Shown in pieces: positions 25,251 to 37,639 of a DNA stretch of 64,000 bases. Location of the stretch: NCBI GenBank assembly GCA_963573385.1, contig CAUYLG010075758.1:62001-126000 (forward strand), read 5' to 3'. Every line of letters starts with the position of its first letter. The stretch's first letter is position 1. A program made the position numbers and the translations under genes. The stretch is from Cacajao melanocephalus. Its lineage: Eukaryota; Chordata; Mammalia; Primates; Pitheciidae. A model generated the notes under the pieces. The model was not told where the DNA came from, did not search any database, and saw only the letters and a list, made by a program, of their open reading frames with translations.

Positions 25251-26360
25251 AGTCCACCTCTTGTCAACTTGAACCAATATACATCTCCTGAAATAATACT
25301 TAATCCCCAAATAAGTAAAATAATATGATCATAATTAGGCCTAGCATAATACAGCTATCCTTCATACAAGCAGAAGTGAACAAATCTTTAACGTAAATTT
25401 TATTACGTAAAACTAACAACACTTAAATGCTGATATAAAGTCAATAAATCTTATCTCACATGACAAAAGAAAAAGAAAGGAAATAAAATGAATTTAGTAT
25501 AAGAGTAAACATGCACGCACATATTCTTAACAAAATAAGGGGGAAATACGTGTGACAATTACAGTCTTCATTTCTACAGCTGGTCATGTAGTCGTAGCTG
25601 GTATTGATAACTATCTTCTGCTATCCATTCTGTATTCCCTTTCCCTTTCCCAAGCATCTCAGCTGGTCACAGGTTTTTACTTGGTGGAGTTACCCAAATC
25701 TTCATTTCTGAAGGGTCTGGGCTATTTGTAGTCCATCCTAGATTGGGTTGTTGTAGTTTCCCACTGACCTTGATCATAGGACATGGTAATACTAAGAGGT
25801 GCCCTAAGGTATCTCCTGTATTCCATAGTTAATTTCCTTACCTCCATTGTGGAGTAGTAGACTGATTTCATCTTGATAGTCTGGGTCAATCACCCCAACC
25901 ACCACTCTAACTCCCTTCTTAGCCTGTTGACTTGGAAGTAGGAGGAGCCCAAAGTGTCCAGGGGGCAATCTTTACTTCCAGTTTAATGGAGTCGTTGTTG
26001 TGTCTTTTGCAGTAGCATTCCTTCATCTGGAAGTAAGATGTCTAGACAAGCTGAATGCAACAACAGCAAGCAAAAATTTTGCTGGTGGGTCACTATGGGT
26101 GATCATGAGTGGTGTTACTTCCACTTCTACCTTTTGACTCCTGAGTTTGTGAATCCTGGCTGTGGGGAAAACAGTAAGCTATATTGGACACTGAGTGAGA
26201 GCATACACAGCTTTCTGGAGAACTTTGCCACAGCCCTGCAAAGTATTGTCACTAAGTTGGCCTTCATTCCACCATTCTATCAATCCAGCTGCTTTAAGAT
26301 GATGAGAAACACAGAAATAAAGAGTACAACTATTAGATCATTCTTTAAACAGGAATAGCA
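25251..26360 (-). pseudogene. ERV-L pol 3' remnant (integrase end and dUTPase-like)
   Basis: Read on the minus strand, about 26360-26020 gives broken integrase-end-like frames. About 25990-25700 gives a dUTPase-like stretch containing the GVID motif typical of the ERV-L pol 3' end. A non-coding leader into the LTR follows. Stops and frameshifts break it into pieces, so no protein is made. The identification rests on motif order, and a homology search would settle it. Upstream gag, the rest of pol and the 5' LTR are absent. Confidence 0.6.
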
Positions 26361-26607
26361 ACCAGTGTTAGTTAATTTACATTTAACATTATTAGTCTCT
26401 GTGCTAAGAAGATAGCATATTTTGATAAATATGTGGTGTAATTGTGAAACAATCAAAAGATGTTTTATAAAATTCAACAGCAGTTTTTAATTTTAAATAT
26501 GTTTTCATAATAAAATACAATATTTGTCAGTATAATACAGAATGTCTATTTTAAAGTAAGAACCAACATTGTACCTAATGTTAAATTTAACTTGAAACAT
26601 TGAGTCT
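26361..26607. other. Unassigned AT-rich DNA
   Basis: Nothing recognised. Confidence 0.4.
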
Positions 26608-26970
26608 TATCTTAGTTCACTTTTTCCGCTAGACATATTGCAGTCTGGATATCTTACAAGCACCAGAAATTTACTTCTCACATTTCTGGATGCTGGGAAG
26701 TCCCTGATCAAAATGTCTCCAAATTTGGTATCTGGTGAGGGCCTGCTTTCTGGTTCATAGACAGAAACTTCTCTGTGTGTACTCACATGGCAAAAGGGGC
26801 ATAGGCTCTCTCTCGGGCTTCTTTTGTAAGGATAGTAACCCCATTCGGGAGGGTTCCACCCTCATGACCTAATCAACTCCCAAAGGCCCCACCCCCTAAC
26901 ACCATCACCTTGTGGATGAGGATTTCAGCTTATGAATTTTGGAGAAAACACAAATATTGAGACCATAGCA
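26608..26970 (-). mobile_element. MLT1A/B-type MaLR LTR (solo)
   Basis: On the minus strand it starts TGCTATGGTCTCAATATTTG at 26970. It contains the 'ggtggggcctttgggagttg' and 'gtcatgagggtggaacc' blocks and a 'gccatgtgag' block, and ends '...gtgaactaagata' at 26608. About 363 bp matches a complete MLT1 LTR. Confidence 0.85.
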
Positions 26971-27504
26971 GATCTCAACGATGACTGTTATATTTTAACT
27001 GTGTTAAAATTACAATTTTATTATTTTTGAAAACTAAAAGACAATCGAGAATGATACAGAATAAATAGAATATTATAGAGAATAACAGTAAAACAATAAA
27101 GATATAAATTAAAAAGTAAAAATCTCATAATATCATGCCACCACAGCCTATACACACTCATACATACAAACACACATTAAATCATATCTACCAGTGGTCA
27201 CTACTGTTTAGAGTTTGGATTGGATTAGATCATATGATCCTTTTTCCTTCCTTTCATTCCTTTTTTATTTCACTTTTATAACGATATGCCTAGGCATTTA
27301 GGTACACATACATTTATTTAATATACATATACATAAAATTTACATTATACTTTATACACTGACATAATATGTTTATTTTTATTCAAATCAGCTCATGCTG
27401 CACTTTTGTTTCTGCAAAATATTTTTGCATCTGACAATGTAGTAAGGGCAAGATCACATAACAACACATAAAGATATTCCTTATTTTTTCATATTCATTT
27501 TTTT
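26971..27504. other. Unassigned AT-rich DNA
   Basis: Nothing recognised. Confidence 0.4.
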
Positions 27505-28260
27505 ATTCATCAAAAGTGTTTATTGAACATCAGTGTGTTTTATTCTATTTGTAAGGTACTGGAGATGCATCAGTGAACAAAACAGAAAATGAACATAGTG
27601 ATTGAAATTTCTTATTTTATAAAGAGAAATAGGGAAATCCTAATAGTATTTTTGGAGAAAAAAAAAAGTGAGGGCATGAAAATATGGCTATCAGGGAGAA
27701 GAACTCACGGTGGAGGGACACATGATCAAAACCCAAAAAATCCTAATGGTACTTTTGGAGGAAAAAAAAACCTGAGGGCATGAAAATATGGCTATCAGGG
27801 AATAGAACTCACGGTGGAGGGAGACATGATCAAAACCCAAGGATCAGGAGAGCTGAGGCACAACAGACATGGGGGAGACTAGTGCAAGGGAAGAACAGAG
27901 AGATAGGGGATCTAGATCATTTCAGCCTTTTTGAGTTACAGTAAAGTTGTTAGGTGTTATGCTGAGTGACATGAAAAACCACAAGAAAATTTGAGCAGAG
28001 TGAAGCTCTGATATGGATGCTATTTTGGCCATAGATTCCAGGACTGCAAGATTAGAAATAAGATAAGGTTGTAGGAGCTTTTGGAATAACAAGGAAATAT
28101 GTCGTAATAAATTGGACTAGAGTAAACATGGTGGATATAATAAAAATGGTTCCATTATGGAGAGATTTCAAAATTGACAACTGACAGGATTTGTGGAGAG
28201 CTTGAATGTGGGTTATGAGAGAAAAATAAGAGTAAAATATAAAACTATTTTTAAATGGAT
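27505..28260 (-). mobile_element. L2 LINE, antisense, with internal tandem duplication
   Basis: The left edge 'gtgtttattgaacatcag ... gtactggagatgcatcagtgaacaaaacag' is the antisense L2 terminus. Further right, 'gatctagatcatttcagcc ... tgctgagtgacatga ... tttgagcagagtgaa' and 'ttggactagagtaaacatggtgg' keep the L2 order. The part between carries the duplication at 27635-27840. Confidence 0.65.
27635..27840 (+). repeat. Two-copy tandem duplication, ~103 bp unit
   Basis: Units 27635-27737 and 27738-27840 align end to end. Both run from 'aaatcctaat' through an A-run, 'gagggcatgaaaatatggct' and 'aactcacggtggaggga' to 'catgatcaaaaccc'. They differ at a few bases and in A-run length. Confidence 0.95.
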
Positions 28261-29506
28261 GTTAATTCTATTCAAGTCATCTTTGGCTTAAATTGATGAA
28301 TGGCCATAGTTTTGTTTATTTTTATTATGATGACAGATTTGACTGAGAAATATTGATATTGAATAATAGTTACAGTTCTCAAATATGGAGAAGGGAGATT
28401 GGTCTGTGGTTTTCTGTGACAGAGAAATAGCATTCCAATTTTCTGGTCATTAGTTTGGTGGAGACTTAAAGAGTCTTTCAAAGACCTTTTTTGTTCTTAT
28501 TTTCTGTGATTTGACATTTGAAATAGCATTGGAGTGGTGAGTTACAGTTTTGGTAGCAGTTAAAAATGAAACTGAAGAATTAATACTTTCAAAAAACGGG
28601 AACTTTTGAAAACTTTCTTTCTATTTCTCCTATGAGAAAAATCCATTTCAGTTTATTGCTTCTTTTTACAATTGTCTTAGTGTATGTTTTCTAGTAAACC
28701 TCCTTTACAATTAAATATAGCGATATAGCACTATGCAAAGTTATCTTTTAAAAATTGTTTTAAAACTTTCACTGAATATTGTTAATTCTCCAATTTATTA
28801 GTTCACAGATAATTACATTTTTCCCTTTTTCTTATTAAATGAGCCATTGTTATATTTATATGTTAGAACATTCAAAGACCAAATTCTTGAGCTTATTTTG
28901 CAGTAATTATTTTTCTATTTTCATATCCTATATATTATTTTTTGATTTAGTGATTTATTCTTCTTATTTTTCCAAGTTTATTGAGCTTTTTATTCTAAAC
29001 TCCTTTTGAACTTAGATTGTAGAGGTCCACTGTTTTGAAGTATCTGTCATTGCAGTAGAGAATTCTTATTTCTGATGTTCTTTCCTCTTTATGTACAAGT
29101 ACTGAAAAAATCAAAATGGCACAGGCATCAATTAATCAGAAAAGGCACTTGTACAATCAAAATGAGATTTTCCCAGTGTGTGGTAGTAGATTATGAGCAT
29201 TGTTTATGGCTACTTTTGATAACCTGAAGTCCAAGAAATTTTGTGAGGACATCTTTCAAGGTTACAAAATCCATATTTTTATACTATAATATGAACTCTT
29301 TCAACATATTAATTAATTTATCAAAAGTTTTCTTGACTGTTTTACAGAAACATTTGTTTTATTTCTTCTTAACTTGGATTAATTAGAAATATATATTCAT
29401 CTTTACCCTCTATATTTATTATTTTTCCATATTTTATCATAATTAATTTGGGATTTCATTTTAATTTTGTTATGACTTACTGTTTGTAGCAACACCCATT
29501 ATATGT
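28261..29506. other. Unassigned AT-rich DNA
   Basis: T-rich in parts; could hide old L1 but I cannot support it. No coding signal. Confidence 0.4.
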
Positions 29507-29668
29507 GTACATGTGTGTGTGTGTGTGCGTGTGTGTATATGTGGTTATACATACACATGTATGTGTATATATACTGTATATAAATTAAATGTACACACAT
29601 ATGTGTGTATATATACATATGTAAATTACACACACATATACACATACACATATGTATATAAATTAAAC
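29507..29668. repeat. Compound TG/TA microsatellite with palindromes
   Basis: Alternating purine-pyrimidine sequence (TG, TA, CA blocks). It contains an 18-base perfect palindrome at 29592-29609 and 13-base inverted arms at 29610-29622 and 29648-29660. The string 'tgtatataaattaaa' occurs twice, 79 bases apart. Confidence 0.9.
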
Positions 29669-30009
29669 TACACATTTACTATTGCTAGAAAGATTGCCAT
29701 TTCTGTATTGGTTTTATTTTATTTTTAATTTACTTCCTGGTTTCCTTCACCTAATAGTTTGCCTCATCTGCCACCCTATTATATTTTCCCTGAGCTTTTA
29801 TATCTATATTTTGAATTTGACAATATTTGAGTAAAATCTTCAATTTCAAAGTAGTAGATTTTAATTTTGATTTGCAATTTATTTAGTATTGTATATTATG
29901 CAAAGCTTTCTTCACCACCAATTTGACTGTAATGTTTCTTTTTAAATTTTAAATCATGCTGTATAATTTAGTTAATTATGGAATGGTTCTTTTTGGTTTA
30001 TCAATACTT
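29669..30009. other. Unassigned AT-rich DNA
   Basis: Nothing recognised. Confidence 0.4.
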
Positions 30010-30998
30010 TTTGAATTTGCGATTGACACATCCCAATTGCACATATTTATGAGGTATCATGTGATGCTCTGGCACATGTATACATTGTGTAGTAATCAAA
30101 TCAGGGTAATTAGTATATCCATCACCTGAAACATTTATCATTTCTTGTAACTAGAACATTCAAAAATCTCTCCTAGATATTTTGAAGTATGCACTAGATT
30201 ATTGTTAACTCTAGTTATTCTCTTGTGAAATAGAACACCAGTACATATTCCTCCTATCTAACCATAGCTTTGTACCTGCTGACCAATCTTTCTCCTCCTC
30301 CACCCACCCTCCTTTTCCTCTGTTAATCATTATTTTACTCTCTAATTCTATGCAAACAACTTTTTAGATTTCATATATGAGTGATATCATGTGGTATTTG
30401 TGCCTCTCTTATTTCATTTAGTATAATGTCCTCCAAGTTTATGCACATTGTCACAAATGACAGGATTTTATAATTTCTTATGGCTGAATGGTATTCTGTG
30501 CAGATATACCACATTTTCTTTATCCACCTATCTGTTGATGAATAAGTTGATTACATTTTGTATTCTGAGAAATGTCTATTCAGATATTTTGCTCATATTT
30601 TCCATATTTTATTAATGATCATATAATTTTGATCCTTTATTCTGTTGATGTGATATGTCATATTTATTGATTTGCATATGTTGAATCATTAATACATTCC
30701 TGGTATAAATTTCACTTGATTATGGTGAATAATGCTTTTGATGTGCTGTTGGATTCAGTTTGACAGTATTTTATTGAGGATGTTTACACCTATGTTCATC
30801 AGGGATATTGGCCTGTAGTTTTCTGTTTTTGATGTGTCTTTATCTGGTTTGCTAGCAAAGTCATGCCGGCGTCATCGAATGAGCTTGGAAAAATTCACTC
30901 CTATTCAATTTGTGGAAAAATTTGAGAAGTGTTGGAATTCTTCTTTAATGTTTGGTAGAAATCGTCAATGAAGCCATCTGGTCATGAACATTGCATTG

Positions 30999-31372
30999 AT
31001 GAGTGATATTGTTTGATATTGTTTGTGTCCCTACCTAAGTCTCATCTTGAATTCCCACTTGTTGTGTAAGGGACCTGGTGAGAGGTAATTGGTTCACGGG
31101 GGCAAGTCTTTCCCATGCTTTTCTCGTGATAGTGAATAAGTCTCAAGAGATCTGGTTGTTTTTAAAAAGAGGAGTTCCCCTGCACAAGGTCTCTCTCTTT
31201 GCCTGCTGCCATCCATGTAAGATGTGACTTCCTCCTCCTTGCTTTCTGCCATGATTGTGAGGCTTCTCCAGCCACGTGGGACTGTAAGTCCAATTAAAAC
31301 TCTTTCTTCTGTAATTTGCCTAGTCACAGGTATGTCTTTATCAGCAATGTGAAAACGAACTAATACAATGAG
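30999..31372 (+). mobile_element. MST/THE1-type LTR (solo) with 5-bp TSD
   Basis: The LTR runs from TGATATTG at 31004 to CTAATACA at 31367. It includes 'gatagtgaataagtctcaagagatctgg', 'ttcccctgcacaagg' and 'cagcaatgtgaaaacgaac'. The TSD 'atgag' lies at 30999-31003 and 31368-31372. The first ten bases of the LTR are tandemly repeated. L1 continues on both sides. Confidence 0.9.
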
Positions 31373-32446
31373 ATAGTCTATAATTGATTCACTGCCATTA
31401 CTCATTATTGGTCTGTTCAGGTTTAATTATTCATATTTAATCTTGATAAGTTTTATGTGTCCAGGAATTGATCTATTTTTTAGTCATTTAGTTGTTTTTG
31501 TGTACAGTTGTTAATAATGCTCCTTAATGATACTTTCTGTCTCTGTAGTATCTAATGTAATGTCTTCTTTTTTGTCTCTGATTTCATTTATTTGGGTGTT
31601 CTCTCTTTTTTCTTGCTTAGTTGAGCCAAAATTTTGTAAATTTTGTGTGTCAATTCAAAAGTCAACTCTTAGTTTGATTATTTTCATAAACATTTTATCC
31701 CCATTTTATTTATTTTTCCTTGATCTTTATTTTTTCCTTCTAGTAATTTTGGGTTTGATTTCTTTTTGTTTTGCTAGTTCTTTGAGGTACAATATTAGAA
31801 TATTTATTTGAAATGTTTCAATTTTTTTTTCTGATGTAGTCATTAACAGCTAATAACTTTCCTCCTAGTACTGCTTTGGCTATATCTCATTAGTTATTGT
31901 CCCTATGTTGTGTTTCCATTATATGTCTCAAAACATTTTTAAACTTTCTTCTCACTTTCTTCATTGACCCACTGGTTGTTTAGGAATGTGTTTCTCAATT
32001 TTCATGTATTTATATAGTTTTCTAAGATTTCTTTGTTATTGATTTCTAGTTTTATTGCATGTGGTCAGAAAAAAATATTGTATATAAAATCAAATTTTTG
32101 AAAATGTTTGAGATGTGCTTTGTGGACTACCACATGATTTCTGCTGAAGAATGTTCTGTGTGCTATTCAAAATAATATATATTCCAGCTGTTGGTTGGAA
32201 TATTCTGTAGATGTCTATTATATTAATTGGATCTAAAATACAGTCTAACTCTACTGTGTCTCTGATTTCCTATCTTGATAATTTGTCTGTTACTGAAAGT
32301 AGGGTGTTAAAGTCCCCTATCATTTCCTTTGTATATTTAGGTGTTCTGATGTTGGACACATATATATTTACAATTATTGTATTATCTTGTTGAATTGATC
32401 TTTTGATAATTATATAATGACCTTCTTTGTCTCTTAACTGCTTTTG

Positions 32447-32524
32447 ATTTAAAGTTTATTTCATCAACTTTGGGCATAGTGGCTCATTTAAAGTTTATTT
32501 CATCAAGTTTGGGCACATTGGCTC
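32447..32524 (+). repeat. 39-bp tandem duplication across an Alu 5' junction
   Basis: Units 32447-32485 and 32486-32524 differ at three positions. Each holds about 21 bases of L1 flank and the first ~17 bases of the Alu (gggca.a.tggctc), so the duplication arose after the Alu inserted. Confidence 0.9.
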
Positions 32525-32793
32525 ACACCTGTAATTGCAGCACATTGGGAGACTGAGGTGAGAGGATCATTTGAGCTGAGGAGGTTGAAACTAGCCTGGA
32601 CAACATAGAGCGATCTCATCTCTACTAAAAATAGAAACATTCGTCAGATTCAGTGGAATGTGATTGTATCTTCAGCTACTCAAGAGGCTGATGTGGGAGG
32701 ATAACTTTAGTCCAAGAGTTCATGGTTGCAGTGAGCCATGATTGTCCCAAGGCATTCCAGCCTTAATGACAGAGCAAAACCCTGACTCAAAAA
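32503..32793 (+). mobile_element. AluJ, strongly diverged
   Basis: It starts 'gtttgggcacattggctcacacctgtaattgcagcac' and continues through 'ggatcatttgagctgagg', 'gcagtgagccatgattg' and 'gacagagcaaaaccctgactc'. The divergence and the 'tttgagc' and 'gtgagccatgattg' states fit AluJ. Flanks 'aaagtttatttcatca' and 'aaagtctgttttatga' form a decayed TSD in L1. Confidence 0.85.
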
Positions 32794-35500
32794 AGAAAGT
32801 CTGTTTTATGAGATTTTAGCACAACAAGTACTACTCTTTCCACTTTCAATTTTCATGAACTATCTTTTTCCACCCATTGGCTTTGTCAATATGTTTCTTT
32901 GAAGATGCATTGTGTTTTTTGTTATCAACGTAGGGTTGAATCTTCTTTTTTAGTCTATTAAGTCACTCTGTCTTTTAAATAGATAATTTAATCCACTTCT
33001 GTTTAAGGTAATTATCAGTAAGGAATGCCTTACTACAGTGATTTCCTTACCTGATTTTTAGGATTTTTTTTTGTATTTTTTTTTCTATTATCTCTCTTAC
33101 TATCTTTCTTTACTGTTGTAGGATTTTCTTAAGTAGTGTGTTTTAATTTATTGCTTTTATATTTTTGGTGTATCTATCATAGGTTTTTACTTTGTAGCAA
33201 TGATGAGGCTTACAAAATACATACTGTTGTTATGGCAAGTTATTTTAAGTTGGTAACTGCTGAAATTTAATCATAAAAATAAGGAAATAAAAAAAGCAAA
33301 ACTCAAAAGCACCAAACTTTATACTTTAACTCCATTCATCCCCACATTTGGAAGTTTTGTTGTTTCATTTTATATATTTTTATATTTCTTAGTTCTTTAT
33401 AAATTAATGATATTATTTTAAATAATTTTCTTATTTACTCTTTATGTTAAAGATAGAAGCGATTTATGCACCACATTTACAATATTAGAGTATTTGGAGT
33501 TTGTTGGTACACTTACTCTTACCAGTGAGTTTTACAACTTCTAATTTTTTGTTGTTGCATGTTAGCATCTTTTTTAGTTTAAAGAACTTTCTTTGGCATT
33601 TCTTTTAAGATAGATCTGGTAGTGAAAAATTCAGATTTTGTTTTTCTTGGAAAGTCTTTATCGCTGGTTTATTTCTGAAGGATATAAAAAGAAAGGATAT
33701 GAGAAAAAGCTATCTGAAAGAAAGTTTTTCTGGATGTAGTATTCCTTGTTGCAGTTTTTATTTTCTTCATTGCTTTAAACATATAATCTTTCCCACTACA
33801 GAAAGTAAGGTTTTTGCTGATAAGTCTACTACTCCCTATGTGTTATTTGATTCTTTTAACTTAACTTTTTCAAAATCCTTTCTCTTTAACCTTTAAGAAC
33901 TTGATTCAAGTATTTTTTGGTATAGACATTTTTGGTTTAAAAATGATTGGTGACCTTTGACCTTAGCCTATCTGGATATTTTAATTTTTCTGCAGGTTTT
34001 GCAAAGTTGTCTGCTATTGTCTCTTTGAATAGTCTTTCTAGACGTTTGGAATTCCTCAGTCCCTCTTTAACCCCAATAACTTGAGTATTTACTGTTGATG
34101 TTGTCTCACATAAGTTTTCTGTGTTTCTTTTAATTTTCTTTTATTTCTTCTATGACTGTGTATTTTCAAACAGCCTATCTTTGAGCTCACCATTTTTCTG
34201 CTCTTTGATTCTGATGTTGAAGCCCCCCTCTATTGCATTTTTTATTTTTTTCATTGTAGTTTTCAGCGCCAAGTTTTCTGTTTGATTATTTTAATCTTTT
34301 AAGTTTCTCTGATAAACCACTGAATTGTTTCTTTGGTGATTTTCCTTAAAAGGGGTATTTTTTTTTTCTGGCAGATCACATATCTTGATTGCTTTAGGGT
34401 GAATCTTTTGTGCATCATTTTATTTGTTCAGTAAATTTGTGTTTCTTTCAAAGGTCTTAATGACTATGGTTGAACCACAAAATCTATGAACTGGAGAATT
34501 AGGTATTTGTTTCAATTCTCACAGTCTGGCTTTGTTTATGGCTGTCTTTCCAGAGATTCTAAGCAAGGTGATTATTACATTCTCTGAGCCCCTGGTCACT
34601 CTTGCTGGTTTAGCACAAGATGACATCCTAAGTTCTTAAAGAATTTTGTCTGTCCTACTTGGTCTGAGTTTCCACCCGAGGCCATTGCAGGTACAGAGGG
34701 TTCACCCATGGTCTCTGCCCTGTACTCAGGTTCTGCAGATCTATGTCTGGTGCTAGGCTTTTCCATGTGGTCCAGGCCTTTGACTCCAAGGTAACATTTT
34801 GTCTCTCATTCCCCAAAGAGACTTTAACTTATTGTTAAAGAGTAGCTCTTTCTGAGCTACTCTGCCTTGGATTGGAGAAGTATGGAGTGGGCAAGTCTCA
34901 TGGCCACCACAAACACTATAATACTAGGCCCACCTGAATCCCACAGCTATGGAGACCAAAGCAGCACAGAGTAATGTTCAAGACCCATGCCATTAACCAC
35001 CTGCCTGATGCTGAGGTTTATTTGTGATTTGAGACTGCAGCAGATGGCCAGCAGTAATGTGAGCCAGAAAGAGTACGTTCCAACAGGGTCATCAATATCT
35101 ATTTTGAACTGAGGCAGGGATAGGATTTCTGTCCACAGACATGTGTCTTGAATCACTAGCTGTTCAGCTTCTGCCAGATGTTGGATTTCATTGTGATGGG
35201 TCTGGCACTGAGTTCAAAGTTAAAGTCCTGCAGTCACTTTCTTCTCTTTCCCCTAAGTGGAATGGTTCTCTCTCATTGCTGTGATGTTTGGAATGAGGCA
35301 AGCAATGACAATGCAAGTTATCTTTGTCCCTCTACATTCTTCAATATGTCTTTTCTTATAATTATGCCAATAACAAGTACTGTGATTTCTTACCTACTTT
35401 TGACACTCTGGTGAAGATACTTTTATTCATGGATAGTTGTTCTGGTTGATGTTTCTATAAGGAAGTGAACACTGAAAAGTCTTATTCTGTAATTTTGCTT

Positions 35501-36959
35501 TTCTTCTTCCCCAGTTTTTAAAAAATAAGACAGTTTCTGTCAGATCAGCTACTGGCAGATGTTTCATGTGGGTAATGGAATACATAGATCTACACTAGCA
35601 AGAATTTTTCCTCAATCATAATATGTGGTTTATGTCATTGATTGTGGTAATAGTGGTGTGTACGTGTGTGTGTGTGTGTGTGCATGCATGTGTGTGAGTT
35701 TGTGTCATAGAGAGAAAAAGATTTTTAATGTTACTTCTAAATTAACAGATATCTGGAGCTACAGATTGAATACCATTCATAATTACACTCTTTAGCATGT
35801 CTTTACCTTCAAATTGCTATCTACAAAAATAATACCATGATGGATTTTCAGAACTTTCACAAATTTTATTGTTATAATTATTATTTATAAAATGTGACTT
35901 TTATAAATTTCTTAAATGTATTGATCCAATTTATTACAAGATTGTGGAATATCTTTTAGGATATTCTGAAGTAATTTTTAACGAATTTTCTATTCCTTTT
36001 GAATTATCAACTTTCTCTCTGGTCATATTTTTGTCTTCTTTCTTTCAGGTTTACCATTTTATTCTGTAGCTCTTATAAACATAAAGTCATTCTCAACTCC
36101 TTTCTCCTTTGCTTTCCCCTTGTATGGATTCTAGAAAGTGAAAGTATTTGACTTTGAAGTATTCCTTTCAGCTAGTGCTGGCCTCATATCACAGATCTTG
36201 CCATGTGATGTAGGGAAAAATCTCTGTGGGAGTTTTTCTAGATGATTAGAAGAAACTAGGCACCTTTTCCCCCATTCTTTCTTTCTGCCTGGACAACAAC
36301 TGTTGTTCCTGGAGCTGCATTGCCACCGTGAGGCCACAAGGGAAAAGTGTAAAATGACAAGTAGTTTAGAAAAAATAAGAATTCTAAGTTCTTAATAATG
36401 TGCTTGGAAAGCTGTACCTTCCTGAAAGAACTGTCTTCTTACATTATTTTCTGTGGCTAAAAATAATTCTGTCTCTATTATGTCAATGATTGATGGCTTT
36501 TCTGTGGCCTGAAGTTATAGAGAGGTTTACTGTTTTATGCACAAAATTTTCTGGGAAACAACTCTATTTTCAGCTCTAAATACTTTTCTAGCCTAAAAAT
36601 TAACCACCCTTGTACTTCTTTTGTGTTCTTCCTGGTACCTGTGACTGGTTATTGGCCATAGCTTCCTCTTGTTGAATATATTACGGGTCAGTATTTCTCC
36701 CATTCTGTTCTTACAACCTTTTTTTGGTTTCACAGTTCTTGAAAAAAAAATGTGTTAAAGTACCATCTCTAGTTAGCTCATTTTTATTATGTTTGCTGGC
36801 CATATACTCTTGTATGTGTCTGTGTGTTCCAATAATACTTTATGGCTCTTTGTTTTTTTTGCTTGTTTGTTTGCTTGTTTTGATCCATATTCCTGTAAGG
36901 TATCATTTGTTACTGTATGATGGATTTCTTTGACATTTCACATAATGCCAGTATCCTGA
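35501..36959. other. Unassigned DNA with a TG tract
   Basis: Apart from the TG microsatellite near 35655-35700 and a small TTTG-like run near 36860, no element was assigned. A GC-richer piece at 36120-36340 looks like an old repeat I cannot name. Confidence 0.4.
35655..35703 (+). repeat. (TG)n microsatellite
   Basis: 'gtgtgtgtgtgtgtgtg' flanked by imperfect TG units. Confidence 0.9.
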
Positions 36960-37430
36960 AAGAGTATTAATTTAGCATTCTATATTTACAAATCTTGATT
37001 TTGTTGTTGAAATATCTTATTACTGAATATAGTATTCTAGATTGATGTGGTTTTTTTTTAAAATATTTTGCTCCACTCTCTTATTGCTTTTATTGTTTTG
37101 AAAAAGGATTCAGCTGTCAGCCTTATCTTTGTTTGCCTGTATGTAATATGTGTCTATTTTCCCTGGCTGTTTCTAAGGCATTCTATCAATTTTGAGCAAT
37201 TTGATTATTTTGTATCATGGTGTAGTTTTTTAAAATACATTTTTATACTTCGTTTTGATGAGCTTCTTGGATCAGTGAATTTATAGTTTTTATCCAATTT
37301 TGAAATATTTTCACTATTATTTCTTCCAATAGATTTTCCAATTAAATGGAATGCAATTACCTATATGTACATTTGTTTGAAGTTGTCTCATAACTAACTG
37401 ATGCTGTGTCTTTTTGGTTTCCTTTGATTC
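36960..37430 (-). mobile_element. L1M ORF1-region fragment, antisense
   Basis: 'aaaaggattcagctgtcagcc', 'gatgagcttcttggatcagtgaattt' and 'tattatttcttccaatag' match the antisense of the L1M ORF1-proximal region, the type also seen near 33700-34100. Boundaries are approximate. Confidence 0.55.
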
Positions 37431-37639
37431 TTAAAAAAAATCTTTATCCTTATTTTTGAATATCTATTAGTGTATCTTTACATTTAGTATTAGTATACTT
37501 TATAAAATTCTACTTTATTTTATGGAAATTTAAGAAGAGAGACTATACTTCCAGCAGTCCTGAAATTAACATGTGCCTTTTAATAATTGATTTTGGCTAA
37601 TTCCATTGTAATAACATATGGATAGGAGAAGGAGATATG

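Larger units (their letters stand above)
30010..35500 (-). mobile_element. Long L1 (L1M type), antisense, with two nested insertions
   Basis: The left edge 'gattgacacatcccaattgc ... tgaggtatcatgtgatg' is an antisense L1 3' UTR. 'gatataccacattttctttatcc' follows, then ORF2 reverse-transcriptase sequence. From about 33400 to 34450 the sequence matches the antisense of ORF1-proximal L1M sequence, and a GC-richer 5'-like part extends to about 35500. An MST LTR (31004-31367) and an AluJ (about 32503-32793) interrupt it. Frames are thoroughly broken. The right boundary is approximate. Confidence 0.75.

Noticed and set aside
29513..29728. 71-codon frame rich in C/V/Y/T
   Set aside because: It is a translation of the TG/TA microsatellite.
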